Source: Lentisphaera araneosa HTCC2155
GTDB lineage: Bacteria > Verrucomicrobiota > Lentisphaeria > Lentisphaerales > Lentisphaeraceae
Assembly (NCBI RefSeq): GCF_000170755.1
Contig: NZ_ABCK01000027.1
Span: forward strand, 1 to 64,000
Length of the DNA stretch: 64,000 nt
Reading direction: 5' to 3'
Positions 1-9,094 of the stretch are shown one piece after another; the stretch's first letter is position 1; each line of letters begins with the position of its first letter. Position numbers and translations under genes: made by a program. Below the pieces are notes generated by a model. It did not search any database, was not told the DNA's origin, and saw only the letters and a list, made by a program, of their open reading frames with translations.

Positions 1-164
1 AGTCGATTAAACTGCTTCATAAATTGGCTCAAGGAAAGACTCCTGCTGAAGTTGGAGTTCCCGCCAATCAGCAAATCATTATACCCACAAAAGCTTTGAC
101 TAAAGGTCAGGGTATGGAGTATAAAAAGTATTGCGATGATCTAAAAGCTGGCCTTAAAGAGTAA
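1..164 (+). CDS. Sugar ABC transporter substrate-binding protein, C-terminal fragment
   Basis: Only the last 53 codons are in the window; the frame runs from base 3 to the TAA at 162-164 and the start lies upstream. The peptide (SIKLLHKLAQGKTPAEVGVP, ending in a charged helix DDLKAGLKE) looks like the C-terminal part of a periplasmic ribose/xylose-type binding protein, where a helical segment and an 'I-IPTKALTK' strand close the second lobe. The call rests mainly on context, because the stop is 7 bp before an RbsA-type ATPase and a matching permease follows. The sugar cannot be told from this fragment. It would deliver substrate to the permease at 1788-2816. Confidence 0.6.
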   Translation, partial: SIKLLHKLAQGKTPAEVGVPANQQIIIPTKALTKGQGMEYKKYCDDLKAGLKE

Positions 165-171
165 GCTTATT

Positions 172-1650
172 ATGTCTGTTCTATTAGAAATGCGTCAAAT
201 CACCAAGGAATTCCCTGGAGTCAAAGCTTTGGATCAAGTGAGCTTCAGTATTGCACCTGGGGAATGCCTCGCACTGATTGGGGAAAATGGAGCAGGCAAA
301 TCAACCTTGATGAAAGTCATTGGTGGCGTTCATCAGCCGACTTCAGGTGAAGTCTTTGTGTATGGTAAAAAAGCCGAAATTCATTCCGTTGCAGATTCTT
401 CTGCGCTAGGGATAGGTTTTGTTCACCAAGAACTCAATGTTTTAGATAATATCGATGTGGCGGGCAATATTTATCTCGGTCGCGAAGAACGCAAATTTGG
501 CTTGATTCGCAAGAATGAAATGCACAAAAAAGCAGAACCTTGGCTTAAACAATTAGGCCTCAATATATCCACTTACAGCAAAGTGAAAGACTTAACCATT
601 GGTCAACAGCAGATGGTGGAAATTGCCAAGGCACTCTCAATGAATGCGCGCTTGATTATTATGGATGAGCCCACTTCGAGTTTAACTCTCCAAGAAACAG
701 ATCAGCTCTTGGCGACTATTGAATCACTTAAAGAGCAGGGCATTGCAGTTATTTATATTTCCCACCGCCTCAAAGAAATTGAGCAATGTGCCGACCGTGT
801 GGTTGCCTTGCGTGACGGAAAAAATGCGGGGGAACTTGAGCGTAAAAATATTAATTACGATGCCATGGTGAAACTCATGGTGGGCCGAGAGCTCAATGCG
901 ATTTATCATAAAATTGAGAGTGAGAAAACGCCTGGCTACTTTAAAGTTCGCAACTTGCGAACCAGCACTTACCCAAATGACGAAATAAACTTTGAGCTCG
1001 CAGCAGGCGAAATCCTCGGTTTTGCGGGCTTGGTGGGAGCAGGGCGCTCTGAAGTAGCTCAAGCGATTTTTGGGGTTGATCCAGCTTTGGCGGGAGAATT
1101 AGAAATTGATGGCAAAAATCTGACCCTCAATACCAAAGAAGCCATTAAGAATGGTCTTTATTTAGTGCCAGAAGATCGCAAAAAGAGTGGGCTTGTTTTA
1201 GAGATGAGTATTCGAGAAAATATGAGCTTGCCTTCACTCTGTGATTATTCTAAAAAAGGCCTCATTGCGAAAAGCGCAGAAAAAAAACTTGCCGGTGAAC
1301 AAATTGATAAAATGCGTATCAAAGTTCCCGATGATAGCTATACGGCGAATACTTTAAGTGGCGGCAATCAACAGAAGATTGTCTTGGGAAAATGGATGTC
1401 AATGAATCCACGAGTGATCATTTTTGATGAGCCAACTCGGGGAATTGATATCGGCGCACGTAGTGAAATTTATGATTTGATGAACGAGTTAGCGGGGAAA
1501 GGCTGTGCGATCATCATGATTAGTAGTGACATGGAAGAAGTCTTGGGCATGAGTGACCGCATTTGCGTAATGCATGAAGGGAAACTCACGGGAACCCTAA
1601 ATAGAGAAGAATTTAGCGAAGAAGCCGTCATGCAATTGGCAGTAAATTAG
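172..1650 (+). CDS. Sugar ABC transporter ATP-binding protein, RbsA/XylG/MglA type
   Basis: 492 residues, the normal length for the double-cassette ATPases of the CUT2 sugar importers. The first half has a canonical Walker A (GENGAGKST), a signature (LTIGQQQMVEIAKAL) and Walker B (LIIMDEPTSSL). The second half has the degenerate P-loop typical of the family (GLVGAGRSE), a signature (LSGGNQQKIVLGKWM) and IIFDEPTRGID. This membrane-associated subunit powers uptake of a monosaccharide, in this family usually ribose, xylose, galactose or myo-inositol; the substrate here is unknown. It lies 7 bp after the binding-protein fragment and 137 bp before the permease, so the three form one operon. The gap before the permease holds two hairpins. 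Confidence 0.95.
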   Translation: MSVLLEMRQITKEFPGVKALDQVSFSIAPGECLALIGENGAGKSTLMKVIGGVHQPTSGEVFVYGKKAEIHSVADSSALGIGFVHQELNVLDNIDVAGNIYLGREERKFGLIRKNEMHKKAEPWLKQLGLNISTYSKVKDLTIGQQQMVEIAKALSMNARLIIMDEPTSSLTLQETDQLLATIESLKEQGIAVIYISHRLKEIEQCADRVVALRDGKNAGELERKNINYDAMVKLMVGRELNAIYHKIESEKTPGYFKVRNLRTSTYPNDEINFELAAGEILGFAGLVGAGRSEVAQAIFGVDPALAGELEIDGKNLTLNTKEAIKNGLYLVPEDRKKSGLVLEMSIRENMSLPSLCDYSKKGLIAKSAEKKLAGEQIDKMRIKVPDDSYTANTLSGGNQQKIVLGKWMSMNPRVIIFDEPTRGIDIGARSEIYDLMNELAGKGCAIIMISSDMEEVLGMSDRICVMHEGKLTGTLNREEFSEEAVMQLAVN

Positions 1651-1685
1651 TGATTTTAATTTGGGCGTAGCCCCGTTCGCCTGGT

Positions 1686-1763
1686 TAAGGACTGGCAAGT
1701 CCTTACAGGGGAGTACGAGGGGACAGAGTCTCTTCGTGGATAAACTTTAAACTCGTCAGAGTT
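1686..1763. other. Two small hairpins between ATPase and permease genes
   Basis: The 137-bp gap contains an 8-bp perfect inverted repeat (TAAGGACT 1686-1693, loop GGCA, AGTCCTTA 1698-1705). A second repeat is 5-bp (AACTC 1750-1754, loop GTCA, GAGTT 1759-1763). Neither is followed by a T-run, so they do not look like intrinsic terminators. They could stabilise or process the operon mRNA and set the ATPase:permease ratio, or be a degenerate interspersed repeat. I see no second copy in the window. Confidence 0.45.
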
Positions 1764-1787
1764 GAATAGATAAAAGGAATAAAAAAT

Positions 1788-2816
1788 ATGAATCAATTTT
1801 TAAAATCACATCGTAAAGAAGTGGGTATGACTATTTTGCTTATTATACTATGCATTTGGACGGCAGTGGGCTCTGGTGGGCGTTTTCTTTCTCCGATTAA
1901 TGTAAGTAACCTTTTGCGCCAAGTTGGGCTTTTTGGTATTTTCAGTATGGGCATGGGCTTGGTAATTATTAGTGCGGGGATTGATCTTTCAGTGGGCTCA
2001 TTGATGTCACTACTTGGGGTAATTTTCTTTTACACCCTCACCGGGGATTCACCTGTGATATGGATTCCTGAGCTCTCTTGGCCCCTTGGCTTGGCACTTG
2101 TGCTTGGGGTATCCTTATTTGTTGGTTTTGTCTATGGTTTACTGATTGGTAAATTCAAAATGCAGGCCTTCATCATTACCCTCTGTGGGCTTTTATCCTA
2201 TCGAGGGCTGTCGCGCTATATAGCAGAAGATACTTCCGTGGGCTACATCGATGCGAAACAGAATTTAGATTTCCTCTATAATGCTTGTGCGGGGACGATT
2301 AGTATGGGTTTTGTTAAAGTGCCCATGGCTTTTATCTACATGCTTATCATTGCGGCTATCATGATTGTTGTACTGCATAAATCGGTGTTTGGGCGTTACC
2401 TCTATGCAGTTGGTCGCAACGAAGAAGCCACTAAGTACTCTGGGATTAATACGAATAAAATTATCATTGCCGTTTATATGATTAGTTGTTTGCTAACGGC
2501 TTTTTCTGCTATCCTTTTCGCCTTTTACACCAGTTCAATCACTCCCTCAGTTCATGCCAACTTTTATGAACTTTATGCGATTGCCGCTGCCGTTTTAGGT
2601 GGCTGTAGCCTGCGTGGTGGAGAAGGCTCTATCTACGGTATTATTGTGGGAACGGTCATTTTACTCGTCATCCAAAATATGATTAATCTTCTCGGCTACC
2701 CAAGCTCTCTCGCGGACGCGATTACTGGCCTCGTGATTTTCTTCGGTGTGCTCTCTGACGAAGTACTCAGTGACAAAATCATGGGGTTTTTCAAGCGTAA
2801 GCCTACTAAAGCTTAG
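1788..2816 (+). CDS. Sugar ABC transporter permease, RbsC type
   Basis: 342 residues and very hydrophobic, with eight to ten predicted membrane spans. It carries CUT2 permease hallmarks: GIDLSVGSLMSL near residue 65, AVGRNEEATKYSGI near 205 (the cytoplasmic EAA-like loop that docks on the ATPase), and AAAVLGGCSLRGGEGSIYG near 265. It forms the inner-membrane channel for the sugar carried by the upstream binding protein, presumably as a homodimer with the 172-1650 ATPase. The start follows AAAGGAATAAAAAAT, an acceptable ribosome-binding site. It is the last gene of this operon, with 135 bp to the next gene and no clear terminator. Confidence 0.93.
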   Translation: MNQFLKSHRKEVGMTILLIILCIWTAVGSGGRFLSPINVSNLLRQVGLFGIFSMGMGLVIISAGIDLSVGSLMSLLGVIFFYTLTGDSPVIWIPELSWPLGLALVLGVSLFVGFVYGLLIGKFKMQAFIITLCGLLSYRGLSRYIAEDTSVGYIDAKQNLDFLYNACAGTISMGFVKVPMAFIYMLIIAAIMIVVLHKSVFGRYLYAVGRNEEATKYSGINTNKIIIAVYMISCLLTAFSAILFAFYTSSITPSVHANFYELYAIAAAVLGGCSLRGGEGSIYGIIVGTVILLVIQNMINLLGYPSSLADAITGLVIFFGVLSDEVLSDKIMGFFKRKPTKA

Positions 2817-2951
2817 TTTCTTATTGAATAAGTTCGAGAAATTTGATTTCTTAGTCCAAAATTCCTTTCCTGCTGCGTTCATCAGTTTATAAGTCTTTTG
2901 AAATTGAATTTAGAAGGCTTTATTGATGAGATAATGGGAATACATTGAGCT

Positions 2952-3533
2952 ATGAAGCAAACGAGACAAACTTTAATTGCCAGACTGAGGGATCAGCACG
3001 ACGAAGAGTCGTGGGAGACTTTTGCTCAAATTTACCGGAGGTATATTTATGTCGTCATTCGGCGTATGAATTTAAGTCATTCGGAAGCCGAGGACTTAGT
3101 TCAGGAGATTCTTTTTAAAGTTTGGAACAAGTTACCGGAACTCAATTATAATCCGCATAAGGCGCGTTTTAGAACCTGGCTGAGTACCGTGATAAAAAAC
3201 CATGTCATCAGTTATATCCGTTCAAGTCAAAGTCATAGTAATAAGCTCAGTAAAGCCGCAGAGGAAATGAATGAAACTTATTCTGATCATGAAATCGACG
3301 AAATTATTCGCAAGGAATGGGAAAATTATATTAGCAACATGGCTATGGAACGCATTAAGAAAAGTTTCCCTGGGCAGGCTTTAAAGGTTTTTGAAATGAG
3401 TTTGGAGGGTAAGTCCGTTGCGGAGATCGCAGAAACTCTTAATCTCAAAGAGAATAGTGTGTATAAGTCTAAAAATAGGGTGAAGGCACGTTTAATCGAA
3501 GAGATTAGTCTATTGCGCAGCGACTTGGAATAA
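2952..3533 (+). CDS. ECF-type RNA polymerase sigma factor
   Basis: 193 residues. The N-terminus (TLIARLRDQHDEESWETF) matches the start of planctomycete-type ECF sigma factors. Region 2 is residues about 20-55 (YIYVVIRRM, then EAEDLVQEILFKVW). Region 4 is the C-terminal helix-turn-helix (EGKSVAEIAETLNLKENSVYKSKNRV). It would direct RNA polymerase to a small regulon. No anti-sigma factor is adjacent; instead a membrane Ser/Thr kinase gene lies tail to tail, with one base between the stops, and sigma-kinase pairing is a known PVC theme. The target promoters are unknown. The start is supported by the family N-terminus, although the upstream ribosome-binding site is weak. Confidence 0.9.
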   Translation: MKQTRQTLIARLRDQHDEESWETFAQIYRRYIYVVIRRMNLSHSEAEDLVQEILFKVWNKLPELNYNPHKARFRTWLSTVIKNHVISYIRSSQSHSNKLSKAAEEMNETYSDHEIDEIIRKEWENYISNMAMERIKKSFPGQALKVFEMSLEGKSVAEIAETLNLKENSVYKSKNRVKARLIEEISLLRSDLE

Positions 3534-3534
3534 A

Positions 3535-5718
3535 TTAATTCTTTTCCGCCTCAAGAAGCTTCTTAAATTCATCGAGCTTAAAGGTGTTAATTTCTTTTAC
3601 CGAAATAGATCCATTCTTGTCTTTATCACAAAACTTTAAGAAAAGCTTCAATTCCCGTTCTCCATATTGATGAGCTGCTTGCAGGAGTTCGTTCATTGAA
3701 AGTTCTCCACTCCTATCTAAATCAAGAGCTTCAAATGAACTGAGTAGTCTTTTAACTCCTTTGTCAATATTACTACTTGGGTTTGCTTTGCTGTATTCAA
3801 TTTGAAAGGGCCACTTTCCTCTCGCCATTTTACTTTGGTCTTGACTAAGGACCACTTTTTTTATGCTGGGCATTTTGAGTAGGGGTCTAAGATCTAAAAC
3901 TAAGCTGTGACTGATATCCAGAGACTCGAGTTTTAAACCCTGAAGTTGGTCGAGCTTGCTAAAGTTTGTGTTGCTGAGGTTTAGAGTTTTTAAATTGAGG
4001 AATTTGAATAGGGGAAAACTGCTGGAGCCGGGAATGACTTCACTATCAACATAAAAAAGACCGGAGTTATTGGAGACATCTAAAGAATTCTCGGCATATA
4101 TAAAGTTGAAATTCTCGGCTTTATTGCGCTTTTCCAAATAGTACTTAACAAGCTGGCTGTGCTCATCGAGCTTAGCGCGATTTTGGCCGTCGTAAATAAA
4201 GAAAAAACTCAAGACAAGCTCAGGTTTTTCTCCAAAACCTTTTATGACTTGCAGGGTGTCATCGATATTTAACATCCCTTGATTATTCATATGCTGTGCA
4301 GATATGGCTTTGGCTTTTTGAATTTCATTTTCAAAGCCGGATTTTTCAAAAGCCTGATGAGCTTCGGCAAATTGATGTCCAATAAAATGAGCATAGCCTT
4401 TCACCAACCACGCTTCGGCGTTTTCGGGGTGTTGTTTAACAGCGTAGTTGAGGTGTTTTAAAGATTTATTGAGCTCAAAGCCATGGAGATTATTTTTTGT
4501 CGCCTCAACTAGAAGAGCTGAAAAATGCCGGGCAATTTCTTCTTTGTTTTTCTGCTCAGCTTTGTACATGACTAAGTTTTTTTCAGCTTGCTCTTTTTGC
4601 TTCATAACTATTTTTCTGCCCCGCTTAATATCAGAGATGTAGCTATTTAAGATGAAGCTGATTAAAAGTATAAATGCCAATACGATGGAGCAGGTCAGGG
4701 TGTTTCGTTTAATGAGCAGCTTAAGTTGTTTCAAGAAACCGGCATTTTCTGCAATTGTCGCATAGCCTTCTCTGAATTTATTGATGTCCTGTTTGAGCTC
4801 TTCAACACTGGAGTAACGCTTACTGGAATCAACTTGAAGTGCTTTTGTATAAATAGAGCTAATGCCAATGGCTAATTTGGAACTCGCAGGTCTGACTTTG
4901 CCCTCGGTTGTGTTTTTTAAGATGTCCGTCATGTTTTTCCCAGCGAAGGGAATATAGCCATTGAGCAAGGTATAGAGCAAGGCTCCTAGCGAAAAGATAT
5001 CAGCCTGAGGAGACTTGTCGTTTTCCATTCTTTCGGGTGCCATGTAACCTGGAGTTCCACGAAAGTAGCCATGCATGGTTTTATCATTTTGTAGATCAAA
5101 TTTATCCAGTTGGTAGTCTTCGGTATTGGGTTCATCTGAGTAGAGAATGTGGCCCAAGCCCCAGTCACAGACAATTACTTCACCATAGCGACCAAGTCGG
5201 ATGTTTTCCGGTTTAATATCTAGGTGAAGAACGTTCTTGGAATGAGCGTAGGCAATGGCATCGCAAATTTTATTAAAAATATCGAGCCTTTCAAATAATG
5301 GCCAAGTTTCCAGCTTATTGCGGTGGTTTTGAATTTTTTCTTCCAGTGACTGACCTTCAATAAGCTCCATGCTAAACCAAGGGTAATCATCGTAAGCGAT
5401 ATCGTAAATTCGAATGATATTGGGGTGCTGTAATGATGCGGTTAGGCGAGCTTCTCGAAGAAAGCTTTCAACTGCTTTTGGATCTGAGCTGTCGCGTAAC
5501 TTTGCTTTGGCGACTTTTCGTCCGCTTGGGAGATCTTTGACTTCAAAGATTTCCTTCATGCTTCCTGAAGCTAGCTTTTTCGAATCCTGAAATTTATCAA
5601 CTAAGCCTTGTAGTTCTTCCTGAATGGGAAAGAGGTGTTCAGCTGATTGATGATCGGGCTCATAAAAACCAGAGAGCTTGGGATTCATCGAATCAAAAAA
5701 GTCCTTGTCATCATTCAT
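3535..5718 (-). CDS. Membrane Ser/Thr protein kinase with C-terminal EF-hands
   Basis: 727 residues. Kinase domain about 45-315: a loose glycine loop (LASGSMKEIFEV), the VAIK-type lysine K71 in VAKAK, catalytic loop HLDIKPEN (165-172, L replacing R of HRD), DWG at 185-187 in place of DFG, and GYMAPER as the APE motif. The catalytic Lys, Asp and Asn are all kept, so it is probably active. One membrane span follows (about 341-362), then a basic/coiled segment, a TPR-like stretch (about 415-470), leucine-rich segments (about 570-630) and two EF-hands in the last 64 residues (DLDRSGELSMNE, DKDKNGSISVKE). It could sense calcium or an envelope signal and phosphorylate cytoplasmic targets. The convergent ECF sigma gene is a natural candidate partner. 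Confidence 0.9.
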   Translation of the reverse strand: MNDDKDFFDSMNPKLSGFYEPDHQSAEHLFPIQEELQGLVDKFQDSKKLASGSMKEIFEVKDLPSGRKVAKAKLRDSSDPKAVESFLREARLTASLQHPNIIRIYDIAYDDYPWFSMELIEGQSLEEKIQNHRNKLETWPLFERLDIFNKICDAIAYAHSKNVLHLDIKPENIRLGRYGEVIVCDWGLGHILYSDEPNTEDYQLDKFDLQNDKTMHGYFRGTPGYMAPERMENDKSPQADIFSLGALLYTLLNGYIPFAGKNMTDILKNTTEGKVRPASSKLAIGISSIYTKALQVDSSKRYSSVEELKQDINKFREGYATIAENAGFLKQLKLLIKRNTLTCSIVLAFILLISFILNSYISDIKRGRKIVMKQKEQAEKNLVMYKAEQKNKEEIARHFSALLVEATKNNLHGFELNKSLKHLNYAVKQHPENAEAWLVKGYAHFIGHQFAEAHQAFEKSGFENEIQKAKAISAQHMNNQGMLNIDDTLQVIKGFGEKPELVLSFFFIYDGQNRAKLDEHSQLVKYYLEKRNKAENFNFIYAENSLDVSNNSGLFYVDSEVIPGSSSFPLFKFLNLKTLNLSNTNFSKLDQLQGLKLESLDISHSLVLDLRPLLKMPSIKKVVLSQDQSKMARGKWPFQIEYSKANPSSNIDKGVKRLLSSFEALDLDRSGELSMNELLQAAHQYGERELKLFLKFCDKDKNGSISVKEINTFKLDEFKKLLEAEKN

Positions 5719-5830
5719 TCAAAATTACTCATAAGTTTATTTAGATATCTATGGGGAATAGTATAATTGCTTAAGGTGATAAAGGAAAGAACTAAAATTC
5801 TCTTGTGAAATTGAGGGCTTTATAACGAAC

Positions 5831-7006
5831 TTATTTTTTAAGCTCTCGAATTAAAAAGCCGTGAAAAGTATCATCTTCCGGGTTGTCATTAATTCCAATA
5901 GCATGAGCGTGGCATTGATGCCTAAGGCCGACTTCTTGAGCTTTGTCTTTTAAGGCTTTTACGTGAAGAGGATGGTGCTGGACATGACCTTTGTCATTTA
6001 TATCCACTTTACCGCCGCGCGTCTTGTTATTCGCATAGAGGGGTGGGTCATCTTTACTTATATGATTCACAAGGTCAGCGTCCTGAATGTGGCGCTGTCC
6101 TTTCTCAGTCTTAAGTTCTCCTGGTTTAAGACCGTAAAAAAACTCGAGCTCAGCTTCGTTACCCTTTTGAGGTTCAAGTTCAAACATAGCTGTCCATTTT
6201 GTGAAGTCATAAGAACATTGTGTATTTAGAGCAGCTACAGCGGCCACTCTTGTGGATTCTTTTAGAATTGGATCGCTATTGTTCGGATCAGCCATGTCGT
6301 CTTTGTATGCTAACCAAAGGCAAGTTCCTGCACCGGCACTGCCTCCGCACAAAGCAAATTTACTTCTGTCTAGGTTCCATTCTTGAGCTTTACTACTGAT
6401 GAATTGTAGTGCGCGCTTAGAATCGTTAAAACAATCGAAGACGCCATTGCGGGTCTGTGGAAGGAAACGGTAATTAATAGCAGCAAAAGAAATTCCTTCT
6501 TTTAGGAAGCTATCTCTATAGCGTAAGCCTTTCTTTTTATCGCCACCTTTAAAGCCACCACCGTGAATATAAATAACCATGGGGCTTGACTGATCTGATT
6601 TCGCTAGCCACACATCCATGACATTGCGCTCGTGTTCACCATAGCTGAGGTTGAGAAATGATTTACTTTCGTAGGGGCTTGCTTCAATATTACTACTAGG
6701 TTCTGAACTTACTTTTGTGCTTAAATTTCCATTGGAATTGAGTACTGTCTGTAATTCCATTTTACTGATTCCCTTGTCCGAATTTTTGTCTAAATGATTG
6801 ATGAGTTTTTCTAAGCTAAAGTTTTTGTTTTGTGCCATTTTCTTCTGAAGAATTTGCAGCTCTTCTTGCGATAAGTTTCCATCTTGATTTCTGTCGAGTT
6901 GATCAAAATGCTGGAGTAGTTTATTTAAGGGTTTAAGCATTTTGTTATTCGCGCAAAGGCTTGCGGATGAAATGATGCAGATGAGAGTGAATAATTGAAG
7001 TCTCAT
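5831..7006 (-). CDS. Secreted alpha/beta hydrolase (esterase/lipase) with N-terminal EF-hands
   Basis: 391 residues. A signal peptide (about 1-19, ending SLCAN) is followed by two EF-hand loops (DRNQDGNLSQEE at 39-50; DKNSDKGISKME at 73-84). A linker leads to an alpha/beta-hydrolase domain from about 115. The oxyanion motif HGGG is at 148-151 and the nucleophile elbow GGSAG at 221-225 gives Ser223; the C-terminal Asp and His are less certain (a run HVQHHPLHV is present). This is the HGGG esterase/BD-FAE group, which removes acyl groups from carbohydrates or small esters, here outside the cytoplasm. It lies 9 bp downstream of the copper-monooxygenase-like gene and probably shares its transcript. 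The substrate is unknown. Confidence 0.85.
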   Translation of the reverse strand: MRLQLFTLICIISSASLCANNKMLKPLNKLLQHFDQLDRNQDGNLSQEELQILQKKMAQNKNFSLEKLINHLDKNSDKGISKMELQTVLNSNGNLSTKVSSEPSSNIEASPYESKSFLNLSYGEHERNVMDVWLAKSDQSSPMVIYIHGGGFKGGDKKKGLRYRDSFLKEGISFAAINYRFLPQTRNGVFDCFNDSKRALQFISSKAQEWNLDRSKFALCGGSAGAGTCLWLAYKDDMADPNNSDPILKESTRVAAVAALNTQCSYDFTKWTAMFELEPQKGNEAELEFFYGLKPGELKTEKGQRHIQDADLVNHISKDDPPLYANNKTRGGKVDINDKGHVQHHPLHVKALKDKAQEVGLRHQCHAHAIGINDNPEDDTFHGFLIRELKK

Positions 7007-7015
7007 GATGTCCTC

Positions 7016-8983
7016 CTAAAGTTGGCTAAATTGATTTTTTAAAATATGGACGTATTGCGGTACTTTGTCTTTTTGATAAGCTCCAGTTTTGACTCCTTTT
7101 TGGATGTTTTTTGTAAGTAGATTTTTAGCTTGTTGACGATTGAGTTCTCCAGAGATTACTTTTTCTTTAATCTTTAGCGCATATTTCTTTAAAGAATTGG
7201 GTAGTGGTTCTTTGGTACTTTTCACTTGAACTTTTGAGGATGAATTTGCGTTCTCCGCATACCAATTGAAGTAGCCAATCATCATTTCATCATCGGTTTG
7301 TTCTCCTGCCCGTACAGTTGCATTGGGGTTGGGATTAGCTTTGTTATTTGTTGAATTATCGTAGGCCGCCGTTACTAATAATTTTGCTCCTTGGGGAACG
7401 TAAACCGGTTCAGCCAGTTGATAATCCATTTGCCAGTTAAAGTCATAATTTGGAATATTGAGTAGAATCTGTTTTTTACCGTTGGCTTCAACTAGTTCAT
7501 ATTTGAAAGATTTACCGCGGAGGTGAGCATGGGGATTGAAGGCCGTTAAGAAGCCGCTCTGATGAAATTTATGTTCAGCAGTGATAATATGGTTTTCGGC
7601 GTGAGGTGGAATATGGATTTTCTTGCTATAGGCAGATTTGACTTCAAGGATGTGCTTAGGTGGCTCGTCGTAGAAGTCAAAAACTAGTGATACTTGGTCC
7701 TCAACTGGAGTGCCATTGGGAGTGTAGTGAAGTTGGATGATGAGGTAGGAATCCTTAGGTAGAAGTTTACCCATGCCTTCAGGGTAAGTTTGTGTTGAGG
7801 TTCCAGGAACGTATCCGGAGAAGTAGCCTCTAATGGCATTGACGTTTTTTTGGTTTTTGTTTTTGGTCACAAAGGATAAAGCGTGATGAAGAACCTGTGG
7901 GTTTTCAGTTCTCGTTTCAATAGATCTCACCCACTTATCTTCTGTAATGGGGATTTTTACCATGACATGCTCATAGTCCATAAAACCTTCTGCCTTGACC
8001 TTGACTTTAGGGAACTTAACTATGAGGTCGGGATTGGTGATGTCACCTTCACTTGACCAGTTTTTAGGAGCCGGGGCATGAGCTATGTCTCCTTCAGGAC
8101 TTCCTGATTTGAGCCAGTTCAGCAGCGTTTCTTTTTCTCTTGGTGATAAATCGAAGTTGTGGAGCCAGGGACCGCCTTCTTCTGCAAACCAGGGTGGCAT
8201 TAAACCTTTAGTAAGCACATAATCAATCATTTTTCCGCGACGTTTAGCCTGGGAATAGCTCATGAGTTTAAAGGGACCGACGCCTCCCTCTCTGTGACAT
8301 TGCTGACATTTATTTTGTAGGATTCTGGCAACATCTTTGTGGTAAGTGATTTCCTGTTTCTGTTTTACTTCATCCGCACTAACCATGCAGCCGGGAGCTT
8401 CCGTAAGCGCATAGGTTATATTTCTGCCTTGAATCACGGCTTTGAGAGCATCTTTCAAATAATGATTTTCAGGCTGCTTTTTGGTGATGTTGATGCCATA
8501 CTGATCGTCAAAAGCTCCCCTGTAGAGCAGAGTTCCTTTATTATCGATGACAAAGTTTTCGCAAGTCGTTTTTACATTGAGAGTTTGAATAAATAACTCG
8601 TTGTTATCATTGAGAAGTTGCCCTGTGTACTGACGTTTTTGAAACTGTTGCGCCACTTCCTCGGTACTTTCTAGGTCATTAATATAAACGTGTTGAAACT
8701 TGAGTTCGGGAAACTCCTGTTCAAGTCTTTTTATCTTCGGAGAAATCTTGAGGGCTAGGGGGCAATCAAAGTCAAATATGCTAATGACGGTGAGTGGACT
8801 CTCTTTGCAGTAAAGATCCAGCTCCTGCCCATTGGCATCTTTGAGTTTAATATTTTCGATATAAGTCCCGACCTGATTTTCAAAAAGGTCTGTTTGTGGT
8901 TTTACCGCCCATCTTTCGATGCTGTAAGAGCTTATTCCAAAGCAGCCCACAAGTAAAATAAAAAAGTTTTTCAGTAGTTTCAT
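7016..8983 (-). CDS. Redoxin + CxxCH cytochrome + copper type II monooxygenase-like protein
   Basis: 655 residues with a signal peptide (about 1-21). Residues about 35-185 form a redoxin/thioredoxin-like domain with only one of the usual two active-site cysteines (FDFDCPLA, C74). A c-type heme site CQQCH lies at 226-230. The C-terminal half resembles the copper-binding region of ascorbate-dependent type II monooxygenases, with histidine motifs HHALSF, QLHYTPNG and NPHAHLRGKSF. This architecture is common in Planctomycetes and relatives and is annotated only as redoxin/monooxygenase; no substrate is established. It should act in the periplasm, possibly as a heme/copper redox enzyme. It is followed at 9 bp by the EF-hand esterase. 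Confidence 0.85.
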   Translation of the reverse strand: MKLLKNFFILLVGCFGISSYSIERWAVKPQTDLFENQVGTYIENIKLKDANGQELDLYCKESPLTVISIFDFDCPLALKISPKIKRLEQEFPELKFQHVYINDLESTEEVAQQFQKRQYTGQLLNDNNELFIQTLNVKTTCENFVIDNKGTLLYRGAFDDQYGINITKKQPENHYLKDALKAVIQGRNITYALTEAPGCMVSADEVKQKQEITYHKDVARILQNKCQQCHREGGVGPFKLMSYSQAKRRGKMIDYVLTKGLMPPWFAEEGGPWLHNFDLSPREKETLLNWLKSGSPEGDIAHAPAPKNWSSEGDITNPDLIVKFPKVKVKAEGFMDYEHVMVKIPITEDKWVRSIETRTENPQVLHHALSFVTKNKNQKNVNAIRGYFSGYVPGTSTQTYPEGMGKLLPKDSYLIIQLHYTPNGTPVEDQVSLVFDFYDEPPKHILEVKSAYSKKIHIPPHAENHIITAEHKFHQSGFLTAFNPHAHLRGKSFKYELVEANGKKQILLNIPNYDFNWQMDYQLAEPVYVPQGAKLLVTAAYDNSTNNKANPNPNATVRAGEQTDDEMMIGYFNWYAENANSSSKVQVKSTKEPLPNSLKKYALKIKEKVISGELNRQQAKNLLTKNIQKGVKTGAYQKDKVPQYVHILKNQFSQL

Positions 8984-9094
8984 CTTGCTTCCAGTTTAGT
9001 TGGTTTGAACTGTTGAACGCAAGTACTTTTAAATTTTGGACTCCTTTCGGGAAAATAATGTAAATTATTTAATCTGTTCCTTAAAAGCTTTTAA

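Noticed and set aside
724-1062. Antisense open frame of 112 codons inside the ABC ATPase gene
   Set aside because: No ribosome-binding site or protein-like composition; it lies wholly under a certain gene.
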